Positions 1 to 9,380 are shown, counted from the stretch's first letter. The stretch is 16,421 nucleotides of DNA from Cudoniella acicularis (GCA_013054445.1 JAAMPI010001291.1:1-16421); one strand, 5' to 3'. A program made the numbers and translations. The notes: generated from the letters alone by a model not told the origin.

Positions 1-190
1 ATCGTACCACTTCGCCCTCACTCTCTATCGCCATAGGAAACCAGGCTCTCACTCAACCGACATCTAAACACTCTTGTATCAGACGCAAACGCAGCTCTCA
101 ATGCTTGTCACACGGCAATGTGATACAGGAAGGAACACTTGGACTTCTAGCAAGCTCGAGGCGATCTACAGAAACCCAGCGTCTCCACGC
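1..190 (+). promoter_or_regulatory. 5' leader of the homeobox gene
   Basis: CT/CA-rich sequence typical of a fungal 5' leader. It holds an ATG at 101 that is in frame with the homeobox gene, so the protein could start 30 residues earlier. At 118-123 the bases ATGTGA form a start codon followed at once by a stop in another frame. No TATA box or other clear promoter element is visible, and the true promoter probably lies left of the window. Confidence 0.4.
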
Positions 191-2396
191 ATGTCGAACT
201 TTGAGCCACTGCCCACGCAGCCGGACTGGCGAGAACAGCAGTACTCAGGATTTCCCCTCCCCGGAGAAAATGGCCTACTTCAGCCACCATTCGAACAAAG
301 ACCATCGCCAAGTACCTCCGAAAGCAATCAGACACCACAGCAGAGCAGTGCAAGGCCTTCGCTGGAGCACCGACATAGCCTGGGACCCCTTCGTCAGGAC
401 TCTCAGCCTACGCCAGTCATAGAACGACCCGACTCGGCGCCCGGCGACAGTGGACAACAAGGCGATCCAGCACGCAATGACTCTCTGGTTTCTACTGAGT
501 CAACGGCACTTTCGTTGGGCTCACTTGGATCGAATCCACTGAGTTCCGCATCCAGCGCTCCGGCTCAACAACCAACAGTGGCAAACAATGAGGGAGGGGA
601 TCCGCCTGGGGAAATCAAGGATGAGGAGGATGAAGAGGAAGATGACGATGAGATGCTTGATGCAGAAGAAGGCGCGCCGCCACAAACGGCTGCAGAACGA
701 AGGGCAGAAAGAAGAAAAATGAAGCGGTTCCGGTATGTTCTGATCTAAGAAAACCTCGTTTTGAGGCAATAAGTACCCGTCACTAACAGCTATTGCAGTC
801 TCACTCACCAACAAACGCGTTTCTTGATGAGCGAGTTCGCGAAACAAGCGCATCCGGATGCGGCACATCGTGAGCGGTTGTCGAGAGAGATTCCGGGTCT
901 CAGTCCTCGGCAAGTCCAAGTGTGGTTTCAAAATCGGTAAGTGACGCCTCTCCCTTAGAGAATTGTGGACATTGGCTAAGTGACTCCAGACGCGCGAAGA
1001 TAAAGCGGTTGACAGCAGATGATCGGGAGCGCATGATGAAAATGCGTGCGGTGCCAGACGACTTCGACAATGTCCAAGCCTTGCATTCTCCTTATGGCGC
1101 GGTCCACGGCATTGGAACACCTATGCAATCGCCAGTTGACTTCGTGCCGAGCTATGCGGACCACCTAATGCGAGGGCCGTTGATGGTGGATACAATGAGA
1201 AGAAACGACCACGATGACCACATCTCGCCCACGGGACTCAGCCCAGCCTTCAACCATGTGGGATTCGCGCCTTCTGGCTCCATGAGCAATCCGGATGCGC
1301 TTTCGCCATTGTCGTTGAATTCGGGCGACCGATATTACTCTGGCTCCCATCTGTCGAGTCCGTTGAGTGGGCCAAGAAGCGCCAATCCTTTCGATCGCCA
1401 GACCAGCTATCAGGCGCTGTCCCATTCCAGACAACCTGTACGACCGCTGCAGCCATTGCAGCTTCGAGAAACAATGTCGAGATCGCGGTCCGAGTCCATT
1501 CAGTCGCCGTTGAGGTCGAGCATGTCGTGGAAAGGAGAAACACTGGACTACGGGAACTATCAGACAGGCCAACCGAGCCCCCAATTAAGTGGCCGCCAGC
1601 AGTCGGTGTATCAACAGGAACAGATTGGCAATAACGCCGTCAATGCGCATCAATACGATACGAATGCATTTTCCAGTTCGTCTAACGATTTCCTAATCCG
1701 GTTTCATACCCCTGAGAAAGATCACGCGTGCTAACTCCTTTCACAGACAACAACATCCACAGCTCGCCTCCTCAGATGAGTTATTCCCCATCTGGCCCGT
1801 CGACGTCCATGCAGCAGTCGGCACCATCAACACTATCTCGGCTCCGAGCTTCCTCATCAGCATTCCCCCCAGGGTTAGATCTGCGAAACCAGTATCGAGC
1901 ACTGCCCGCGCAACTCAATTCCCCACATGGGCTGCCAACAACACGCAGTAGCTCCTTCGCCAACGCCTTCACCGGAGGATACGCAAGCGCACCTTTAACA
2001 GCACCAGTTGACTTCTCACTACCGCGGACACCCGTTGATGCCGGTCAAGGGAACAGAGACTTCAATATCCCGCAATTGAGCGCACCAATGGCACCACCTG
2101 GAGACTTCTCAAGTGCTTACAACTCAAGTTTGAGTCCAGTCAGAGCCCAGCAGGGAGATAGGGATTTCGGGAACCAGAATAATGGCGATTCAGGGGGGCA
2201 AAGCAGCCAAGGACCTCAGGGACAGGGACAGGGGCAATCGGGAGATCAGCAACAACAACAATCGCAGCAGCAGCAGCAGCAACAACAACAACAAGCTAGA
2301 AATAATGAGGAGACATCCTACCTAAGACCGGAGTACGAGACGGGACAAAAGCGGAAAAGGAGTTTTACCATGCCGGGGAGTTTTGAAAGTCCTTAG
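191..2396 (+). CDS. Homeodomain transcription factor
   Basis: Nuclear DNA-binding protein of about 671 residues. Proposed exons are 191-732, 799-936, 990-1675 and 1747-2396. Introns 1 (GTATGT..GCAG) and 2 (GTAAGT..CCAG) are clear. Intron 3 has a good branch site and ACAG end but a weak GTTCGT donor at 1676; a GTTTCA donor at 1701 joined to the AG at 1761-1762 also keeps frame. The homeodomain spans about residues 176-235 and is split by both early introns. It has a basic N-terminal arm (KRFR), recognition helix RQVQVWFQNRRAKIKR, and the expected W223, F224, N226 and R228. An acidic Asp/Glu run (residues about 144-158) precedes it. The remainder is Ser/Pro/Gln-rich with a Gln run near the C-terminus, the usual makeup of an activation region. 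Related fungal homeodomain proteins act in development and conidiation. I cannot assign an orthologue, so no symbol is given. ATG 191 was preferred over ATG 101 because the residues between them look like leader sequence. Confidence 0.88.
2247..2294 (+). repeat. CAG/CAA trinucleotide repeat (polyglutamine)
   Basis: Sixteen in-frame codons in the last exon of the homeobox gene encode five Gln, one Ser, then ten Gln. They include a pure run of five CAG codons followed by five CAA codons. Mixed CAG/CAA codons usually slow repeat expansion, but the pure CAG block could still vary in length between strains. The stretch just upstream is Gly/Gln-rich (about 2200-2246). Confidence 0.9.
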
Positions 2397-3085
2397 AGGT
2401 ACTACCCGGGGGCTGGGAGGAAAGGGGGGTTGGATAGGATAGGATGGGATAGGACATATGGATGGCCAACATGATGGATGAACATATATATGGCTGAGGA
2501 CTTTCCCATCATTCTCCCTACGACGTTTATGATTCGCTTCTTTTCAACCCAATTTTGTTTCCCTCGGAGGATTTTATTCAGCAAACGACCTTTGGCCAAG
2601 CAGCACACGAAAGCATCAAAGTCCGGCGTTTTTTATCACTCCTCCTCGAACTTTTCTTCTGCTAGTGCCAATTTTCTCTTCTCGGGCTCCTTCAAGCTCT
2701 TGGAGGAGCCAAAAATTTCAGATACCACGTGTTTTAGTAAGGAGTGTTGTAAACGGCTAGGGAGAATGGGTAGGAGGACAGGCCGGGTTATAGGAAAGAA
2801 AGAGCATGGGAAGGGAAGGGAAGGAAGCGCTTGGAATATCCTGCTTGTTTGCAATTGTTGCTTGTGGAGGAATGACCATCAGCGAGTTAGTTACTTGTGT
2901 ATATTTGATAATTTTGGCACGAGCTGGCTCAGTTGGCGGGGCCTGTAAATATGGAAATGATATCGTTGAACAAGCGCTTGAACGGCCAGTTCTATGCCTT
3001 CGTCGTAGATATATTGAGTAGTGACTGAATAAAGCCTCACTTAATGATACTAGTACCAAAGCCTTTGCGCTGTCCCGTGAATCGT
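2397..3085. other. Intergenic region between convergent genes
   Basis: It separates the stop codons of the homeobox gene and the dehydrogenase gene, so it should hold both 3' UTRs. Pentanucleotide tracts are present: four GGATA-like units at 2432-2454 and three GGGAA-like units at about 2808-2826. Open frames here (for example 2478-2948) have no recognisable protein content. No RNA gene was seen. Confidence 0.6.
2432..2454 (+). repeat. Short GGATA pentanucleotide tract
   Basis: Four consecutive five-base units (GGATA, GGATA, GGATG, GGATA) plus a partial fifth, about 35 bases past the homeobox stop codon. This is a short degenerate microsatellite in the presumed 3' UTR, with no function implied. 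Confidence 0.7.
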
Positions 3086-4204
3086 CTAATAGTCGTAAAA
3101 GCTTGGGCCGAAGTTAGCGTCTGTGCTCAATACCGTAGACGAGAATTAGCCTTACCCCTTTCCACTTTTCTTTCCCAGCCAACCGGCATCTACCATTTTT
3201 CCAAGCAGAACACTAGGTCTGTACTTCGAATCACCAGTTTCCTCATACAGGACTTTCATGATTGCTAAGCATGTATCGATCCCAATAAAGTCTGCCAGCT
3301 GTAACGGTCCCATGGGTACATTTGTTCCGTTCTTCATAATTGCGTCGATATCATCTCGGCCTCCCACACCTGTTTCTAAACAGATAATCGCCTCGTTGAT
3401 GTAGGGCATCAAAATTCTGTTGGCGAGAAATCCAGGCGAGTCTGCAGATTTTGATGGGATCTTGCCCATAGCTTTACAAAATTCTATCGCGGTATCGACA
3501 GTCTCCTGGCTTGTTTGCAACCCGGTTATGATCTCCACTCCCTTCTGAATTGGGACGGGATTCATGAAATGTGTTGAAATCACACGTGATGAAGCCGATA
3601 TATCGGTTGGGTCTTTCGTTGTAGAGGCCGCAATTCGGGTTATAGATATGGAGGAGGTGTTCGTAGCTAGAATAGCGTGAGGAGGGCATATCTGAGCTAG
3701 GGATTCGAATATTGAGAATTTTAGGGAGGGTATTTCGGGAACAGCTTCGATTACAAAATCGACTTCAGACAGGGAGTCCATCTTCGTGGTTGGATTGAGC
3801 AGTGATCGAATCTTGTCCGACTGCTCTTGTGTAATTCTTTCTTTCGACACATCTTTGGCAAGCAATTTGTCTGCAACACAGTATTAATACCTATTGCCAA
3901 CCCAGAATAGCGAATTTCACATGCCTGCAAACTTAAGGCCTTTGTCGATCGAGGCTTGATTTGTGTCCACCAATGTTACGGGTACACCAGCTCTCTGCGC
4001 TGCTACCAAAGCAATTCCTAAGCCCTAGAATCATGTTAGTTTCCAGAGTAGAAGAGTTGGGGAGAATTCTTCCCGTACCATCTGCCCCGCTCCAATAACT
4101 CCCAAACGCTTCACTTCCTGCGCAGCAACGATTGGAGTCGAACTGAAGCATCGAGACTGCCTGCTACATTGCATTAGCTGCCGCCTAACGATTGGAGTAA
4201 GCAT
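3086..4204 (-). CDS. Mitochondrial-type L-3-hydroxyacyl-CoA dehydrogenase
   Basis: Oxidises L-3-hydroxyacyl-CoA to 3-ketoacyl-CoA with NAD+, the third step of fatty-acid beta-oxidation. Exons on the minus strand are 4204-4079, 4024-3925, 3870-3156 and 3101-3086. They join to 318 residues, close to the 314 of human HADH. The N-terminus (residues 1-25) is rich in Arg, Ser and Gln and lacks acidic residues, as in a mitochondrial presequence. The Rossmann motif is G38-A-G40-Q-M-G43, with D62 ending the second strand. Family catalytic residues are present: S148 in NTSS, H176 in HFMNP, E188 and N226 in PGFLANR. The H-to-E and H-to-N spacings (12 and 50) match the human enzyme. The C-terminal domain carries PMGPLQLADFIGID and ends in KSGKGFYDY. 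The second intron appears to start with GC instead of GT. The gene is divergent from tof1 and convergent with the homeobox gene. There is no C-terminal peroxisomal signal. Confidence 0.93.
3102..3155 (-). other. Last intron of the dehydrogenase gene, before a 16-nt exon
   Basis: On the minus strand the donor is GTAAGG, the branch site reads GCTAAC and the acceptor is CAAG. Splicing completes a Gly codon and adds Phe-Tyr-Asp-Tyr and a TAG stop, the exact C-terminus expected of this family. If the intron is kept, a TAA at 3154-3152 ends the protein right after GKG, four residues short. Confidence 0.88.
3871..3924 (-). other. GC-AG intron of the dehydrogenase gene
   Basis: The exon ends TTTGCAG and the intron starts GCATGT and ends GTTGCAG. 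The joined codon is Asp, giving KFADKLLAKD, which fits the family without gap or insertion. No GT donor nearby keeps the frame. GC-AG introns are a known minor class spliced by the main spliceosome, and a G before GC is typical of them. Confidence 0.75.
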
Positions 4205-4440
4205 TGTGTCGATATTGGGTGTTGAAAGGAAAAGGACAAGTTGAGGGCAGGAATTGTGATGTTGGACTTCCTCCGGAATTTAAGGTTCACCTCGGCTCGG
4301 CTTAAGCTCATGGCGCCGATGGTGGGCCGGCAGTTTGTGCGCTAAGATGACAGGGGTACGCGTCGCGTCTCGAACGTTGATGGGGATAAGCGCGTAAAGA
4401 GTTTCCAGAATCCGAAGACATCTATAACAACGCAGCAAAA
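4205..4440. promoter_or_regulatory. Bidirectional promoter: dehydrogenase (-) and tof1 (+)
   Basis: The 236 bases between two divergent start codons must hold both promoters. CCTCGG lies at 4290-4295, 86 bases from the dehydrogenase start. CCTCGG is the core bound by the FarA/FarB-type zinc-cluster regulators that induce beta-oxidation genes in filamentous fungi. ACGCGT, the MluI cell-cycle box bound by MBF/SBF-type factors, lies at 4358-4363, 78 bases from the tof1 start. Each suits its neighbour, but hexamers recur by chance and other copies of both exist in the window. Confidence 0.5.
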
Positions 4441-7400
4441 ATGGAATTGGCGAACGGCCAGAGAGATGTTGTTGACCCCGAAGTGCGGGCATATGTGTCA
4501 AGTCTTGTCACCGCAGTAAGTTTTGGTTCGCCCCTATTCTAGGATTTACTGACGCGTTCTAGCTTGGAGGAAGTGGTGCGGATGAAGATGGCCGATACGT
4601 ACTCGGAGACGACGCTTTGGCTTGTCTTCGAGATCTCAAAAAATGGTTGAAACTCTACGATGAGAAGGCAAACCGACTGGATGTGGCACGATGTTTGGCA
4701 GAATCAAATCTGGTGGGAGGAGATTTGCTGCAGATTCTGGCGACTTGGCCTGAAAATGCCACCGAAGATCGACTGAAGTCAAAGATAGCTTTGGCATGCT
4801 TGGAGCTCCTGGTTCCTTTGACTTGGCCCCTGGATAAAGATCCGCAGCAAATGACTGTCAACCACCATCGACACATACCCTATCTCGAAATCGCTCAACT
4901 GGGATACAAGCGTTCGATCATAAATTACGATGGAGCCAGGATACTTCACACTGCAGTTAGATCTGCTTTACCCTCGATGGCAGAGGCGATGGGTGACCGC
5001 AGTGCAAGAGACGAAGGTATTATCAAGCTTTTGCTCTACTTCTTACGCAATATTACAATGATTGCCCCTCCTCCGAATGTTCAGTATGAGGGAGATGAGG
5101 CCGAAATTTCGAGATCTGCGACAATTGATGCTTTCGACTACCAGGACATCTTCCAATTATTATTGACTCTTTCGTCTACTATGGGGGAGGATTTCAATAC
5201 CCAAGATGTGGTTGTTCTGGATGTGCTGTTTCATCTGATCAAGGGAGTTGATATCGAAAAGCTTTTCCTGGACGAGAAATCAGCTGCCAACGGGAAAATG
5301 GATGAACTGGTACGACTACGGCAAAAAGAAGCTGCAATGTTGAGGGTTTATCAGGCGAACGCGCCTACAAGGCACAATCGATTTGGTGCGATGGCTTGGA
5401 TTCAAAGGGAGGATTCGAAGAGGTCAACAATTTCTGGGCAAGCCGCTGTGACAGATTCCGCGAGAGGTCTCGCCCAGATGGACAGTACAAAAAAAATTTA
5501 AGCCTCCACGGCGAGCAACAAAAGGAGAAACTGGGCCAATGGACTTCGATACCCCTGTGTCCTTGAGTGTCCAAGCAAACAAGCATCTACGTGCCTTCGT
5601 CGAGGAATTCTTAGACGCCGGATTCAACCCTCTTTTCAACCATATCCGCAAAGCTATTGACCGAGAAGCCGAACGAATTCTTCTATATCATCCAAGACAA
5701 TTTTTTTACCTTGTGTCTTGGCTTCTTGAGGCCGAGAGAGTAAGAAGGAAAAGTAAGAAGGCCGCGAAGGGCAACATGAAGACTGCTCCTGAAGAACTTG
5801 ACAGCTTTTCTTTAGTCGCAAGTGTTCTGACGCAGGAAATGTTCGTCACATTGAACAGAGCTATGGATACGTCTTTTGAGAACAAATCTTGGCAAGATCT
5901 AAGTGCTGCCATGAAATGCTTCACGCAGATTCTCCTCACTGTTCAGGAGATGTCCGAGTCGCCTCTCGAAGAGGACCAAGAAATCGCCGAAAATATCCTG
6001 AACCGCATATTTTACGAAGAAACGACACATGATCGTGTTGCAAATATTACCCGCACATATAAAGATCAAGGCTTTGGATACCTGGATTCCTGCACGGAGC
6101 TCGCACATAATTACCTTCGAATTCTTGAGCAATACTCTAAACAAAACGTGGACTTACAGGTTAGATCACGGAGACGAGTACGCCGAAAGAAGAAAGCCGC
6201 CAAAGCTGCTGGTGAAGGCGATGCTAGTGACGACGCTGTCGACGAGTCGGAGGGAGAGGATGAAGCAAAGGCGGAGCGGACATCACATGAGAGAAAGTTT
6301 GACTTCAAGAGATTTGCTGCGCGATTTGTCTCTCAAGGATGCGTCGACACATTCGTAACATTCACAGCCTTTTACAACGACCTCAAGCCTTCGCAACTGA
6401 AAAGAGCCCATCGATTCTTCTACCGTGTTGCGTTCAAACAAGACATGAGTGTTATGCTGTTCAGAGTGGACATAATCGCCCTTTTTCACAAAATGGTCAA
6501 GGGTCCAGAGGGTTTAGATCCTCAAGCCAGCTATTTCAAAGAGTGGGACGAATTTGTGAGACAAATTTTAAAGAGATGCTTCAAAAAAAATCCAAGAACG
6601 TCCCGAATTGGTGGTAGAAATGCTCTTCTCCAAGACCAACGGCACAGCGCATTACCTTGAGTACGGCTACGAAAAGCAGACCGTCACCACGAAACCACGT
6701 CCTGCAGCAGAGCTGGAAGTCAAACCAGGAATAGAAATAGACGAACAGATCGGTATAGTTGTCAGCGCTTTACTGGACAGGAATGAGGGCGAACATATCC
6801 AATGGGTAAAATCGCAGATTTCCATTGCAGAGCAGGAACGGAGAAGTTGGGAAGCAATGAACACTGCTTTGCAACCTACAGAAGATGACCCGTTCGAGAC
6901 ACCAACTGAGCCTGCTGAATTGCCCAAAGCACCATCAATTTGTAGGTTCTCCTTTTGATTATGCAATTTCTTATACTGATTGATAACAGTGGTAAAACCT
7001 GACGACAACGCTCGAAAGCTCGCCTTGTTTAAAAATGGATATCTTCGATTGCTTCTGACTTTGGTTGGGATTCAACGCATTGGAGTTGAGGATGACCCGG
7101 CCGCTCATGGGTTGCGCCGTCATCGCTTTCTGCAGATCAGCTCAAACAATCGCTAGATTTGATAAAGAAAGCCGAGTTCAGTCCACCTACTTTTGACGAT
7201 GGTCAAGAAGCAGGAGATTTTATCCGACGTGCATCTGCAGGAACTGCAGCTAAGAAGCGAGCAGTCTTCGATGATGAAGACAACGGTATTGACGATGATG
7301 AAGAGGAAGAAGAGTTCATGTTCCCTGCTGGAGGGCCTACTGCCATGAAAAAATCCGATGCCCTTGAGGCGTTGAAAAAGAAGCGGAGACGCAGAAGACG

Positions 7401-8079
7401 AGAAGGGAGTGAAGAAGCCGGTGTTGATGATGAAATCTTAAAAGCACGCGCGGAGGCGCGGCGCCTTAGGGAGCTCGAGAAAAACCGCAAGATCAAGAGT
7501 GACTTGTTCGTCCATAGTAGCGATGATGAGATCGACAATGAACGGGATCGTGCCTTCTTCGAGGCAGAGGAGAGACTTCGAGAAAAATCTCAGATGAAAT
7601 TCATGAAGGAGCTACTGAAGCTAAAAGACGACTCTGAAAAGACAAGAAAAAGGCCTGAGCTAATCTCAGATGCGAGCGGTGATGACGATGACCTGCCAGT
7701 GGTAACGAAGAGCAAGAAGAGCAGGAAACGTCCATCTAGCGCTATTTCGAATGATAACGATGGAGAAAGTGGTCTCATTCCCAGCGGGCATTCTTCGTCA
7801 ACCGCAAGGGACGACAATGTCCTCGATGAATCTGAGAATGAAACTACAGATACGCCAATATCAAGTCCACATATCAGGTCATCTCAGCCAAAGAAGAGGA
7901 AGGTCGTGAGTGATGATGAGGCTTCAGATGAGGAGATTGCCTCAGTCTCAAATGTAGCACCAAAGAGCTCAGCAATGAATTTAGACGCTGATGATGAGGA
8001 GGATGACGTTCCAGTGGTCAGACCCGCGCGGCAAAGAGTTCGTGCGGGTTTTATTATGGATAGTAGCGACGAAGAGTAA
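4441..8079 (+). CDS. tof1: Tof1/Swi1/Timeless fork-protection protein, frame broken three times
   Basis: Tof1 with Csm3/Tipin forms the fork-protection complex, which travels with the replisome, supports fork pausing and relays the replication checkpoint. Introns are 4516-4562 and 6942-6989. If the three breaks are ignored the product would be about 1180 residues, a normal length for fungal Tof1. The Timeless N-terminal domain covers about residues 40-325 and includes RHNRFG near residue 300. A middle alpha-helical region follows ([36 protein letters not shown]). The tail is long, charged and disordered, with a basic KKKRRRRRR nuclear-signal-like run near 7370-7400 and repeated acidic patches, ending in [12 protein letters not shown]. 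As written, the frame shifts at A8 runs 5489-5496 and 6583-6590 (one base too many each) and at 7106-7108 (one base missing). The literal product from ATG 4441 is only 337 residues, ending at 5501. The start has a good context (CAAAAATGG). It may be an intact gene with sequence errors or a fresh pseudogene. Confidence 0.9.
5489..5496 (+). other. tof1: Frame break 1 in tof1 (A8 run)
   Basis: Upstream coding frame runs into TAA at 5499-5501 straight after eight consecutive A. Reading seven A instead continues as [13 protein letters not shown] in the frame used downstream, the start of the next conserved block. No splice donor and acceptor pair around the site can explain the shift. Confidence 0.88.
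6583..6590 (+). other. tof1: Frame break 2 in tof1 (A8 run)
   Basis: A second run of eight A. The upstream frame turns into unrelated sequence and stops at 6658-6660. Reading seven A continues as [17 protein letters not shown], which joins the downstream frame smoothly. This is the same lesion type and direction as at 5489-5496. Confidence 0.88.
7106..7108 (+). other. tof1: Frame break 3 in tof1 (one base missing)
   Basis: The frame after intron 2 runs [18 protein letters not shown] through EDDPAA and then stops at TAG 7154-7156. The downstream frame resumes at [14 protein letters not shown] from 7108. One base is lacking at the join. An absent T after GCT (7103-7105) would give Ala-Ser-Trp. 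Unlike the other two breaks it is not in a long homopolymer. Confidence 0.8.
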
Positions 8080-8575
8080 TGATTCTGCTTTGGTTATGAG
8101 TATTGGGCACAGGAAATGGGCTAGGATAATGGGATCATGACTAGTATTGTTGGATATGATACCACAAGACAAGAGGAGTGTAGTTGCAATATAACCATGT
8201 CGAAGAGGCTGAAACTGATTCTGTTTCCAAAATGTCTAGTTCGAAAAGTGGAGAAATATCAGTAGAATCCGAGCTTTGACTTTTTCCCACAAATAGTTGT
8301 TAGAGCCCCAAAGATATAAAACTAAAATTAATCCAGGGTTCACACGCTTAGATTCCAGGTTCGGATTCGCCTCATACTACGCCGCTAGGGATGCTAAGCG
8401 GGGGGCTCCACTCTCAGAGCACCTCACCTTTCATCTCAGTTTTCAATTTCGCATCTCAAAACGCCAGATTCAATTCATTTCCACCAACTCTTCTTTCAAA
8501 CCACGCATCTAAACGATAAACGTAATGAGAACATTATAGCATTACACCAGTGCCGTTTTCCCGATTGCAATTTCA
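8080..8575. promoter_or_regulatory. Intergenic region: tof1 3' end and methyltransferase leader
   Basis: Tandem spacing of 496 bases. The first half should be the tof1 3' UTR. The last 120 bases are pyrimidine-rich, like a fungal 5' leader. An ATG at 8525 opens a four-codon upstream frame ending in TAG at 8537-8539, 36 bases before the methyltransferase start. I see no TATA box and no convincing RNA gene. Confidence 0.45.
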
Positions 8576-9380
8576 ATGGCGGACTCCCGCATCAACCACC
8601 AAGACGCCAGAGATTACTGGCAGAGTATCGATGCGGATGTTAATGGAATGCTAGGCGGCTTCCCGTATATTTCCAAGGTTGACTTGCAGGGATCTAAGAG
8701 CTTTTTGGCCAAGCTGGGGATTGGAGGAAAAAGTGGAAGGAAGGTCGAGAGAGTAGTGGATTGTGGTGCGGGGTGAGTTCTTTTGCGGCGTTCTGAAGAT
8801 CTTGTTATGTTTTTTAGCAAGGCCAGATTGAAAAGAGTACATTTGTTCACGTGCTAATTGCTGTACAGAATTGGAAGGGTAACGGAAGGTTTACTCAAGA
8901 ACATTGCAGAAACGGTTGACATCGTCGAGCCAATTGCCAAGTTTTCCGATGCCCTGAAGGGTAAAGAAGGAATTGGAGCCATCTTCAACGTTGGGCTCGA
9001 AGAATGGTCTCCAGAGGAGCCCGGTTACGATCTCATCTGGAGTCAATGGTGCTTGGGTCACCTGACCGACGCTCAGCTTGTTATTTACCTGGAAAAGTGC
9101 GGAAAGGTTTTGAAAGAAGGTGGCTATGTCATTGTGAAGGAAAATCTCAGCTCCAGCGGCGAAGATATTTTCGATGAGCTTGATAGTAGTGTCACACGGT
9201 TTGTTCTTCTCCACGTGAACAATGAGAACGATCTCAGGCTGACAATGTTTTAGGATCGACAAGAAATTTCGAGAGCTCTTTGCGCAAGCCAACATGAAGA
9301 TTAAGAAGACGGAGATCCAGAACGGTCTTCCCAAAGGGCTATATACTGTCAGGATCTATGCACTGCAACCAGCGCAATGA
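8576..9380 (+). CDS. TAE1: Protein N-terminal Xaa-Pro-Lys/Arg methyltransferase (NTMT1/Tae1 family)
   Basis: SAM-dependent enzyme that methylates the alpha-amino group of proteins starting X-Pro-Lys/Arg once the initiator Met is removed. In yeast, Tae1 acts on ribosomal proteins. Exons are 8576-8772, 8869-9198 and 9254-9380. They join to 217 residues, against 223 in human NTMT1. Visible family features are the N-terminal YWQSIDADVNGMLGGF, which forms the substrate-side region, SAM motif I VVDCGAGIGRVT (residues 60-71, split by intron 1), a motif II-like ETVDIVEP, and WSQWCLGHLTD followed by GGYVIVKEN. The end (GLYTVRIYALQP) is the family's last strand. Intron 1 is GTGAGT..ACAG (96 nt); intron 2 is GTTTGT..TTAG (55 nt). 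The protein should act in cytoplasm and nucleus, as no targeting signal is seen. Tandem downstream of tof1 with its own leader. The symbol is by homology to yeast. Confidence 0.93.

Noticed and set aside
521..1584. Long minus-strand open frames opposite the homeobox gene
   Set aside because: They are mirror frames of strongly supported coding exons, cross its introns and show no protein-family features.
1676..1762. A third frameshift, in the homeobox gene
   Set aside because: The frame change is explained by an intron with a good CTAAC branch site and ACAG acceptor. Only the donor choice is uncertain.
2808..2826. GGGAA repeats as a telomere-like or functional element
   Set aside because: Only about three imperfect units; best seen as ordinary purine-rich low complexity.
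2478..2948. 156-codon plus-strand open frame after the homeobox gene
   Set aside because: Composition is UTR-like, there is no recognisable motif, and it lies where the 3' UTRs of two convergent genes are expected.
5460..5540. An intron explaining the first tof1 frame break
   Set aside because: The only GT..AG pair close by would be far too short, and other pairs would remove conserved sequence. A single surplus A explains the join exactly.
8358..8369. GGTTCGGATTCGC, similar to a tRNA B box
   Set aside because: No A box, acceptor stem or anticodon arm can be fitted upstream, and the flanks do not pair as a T-arm.
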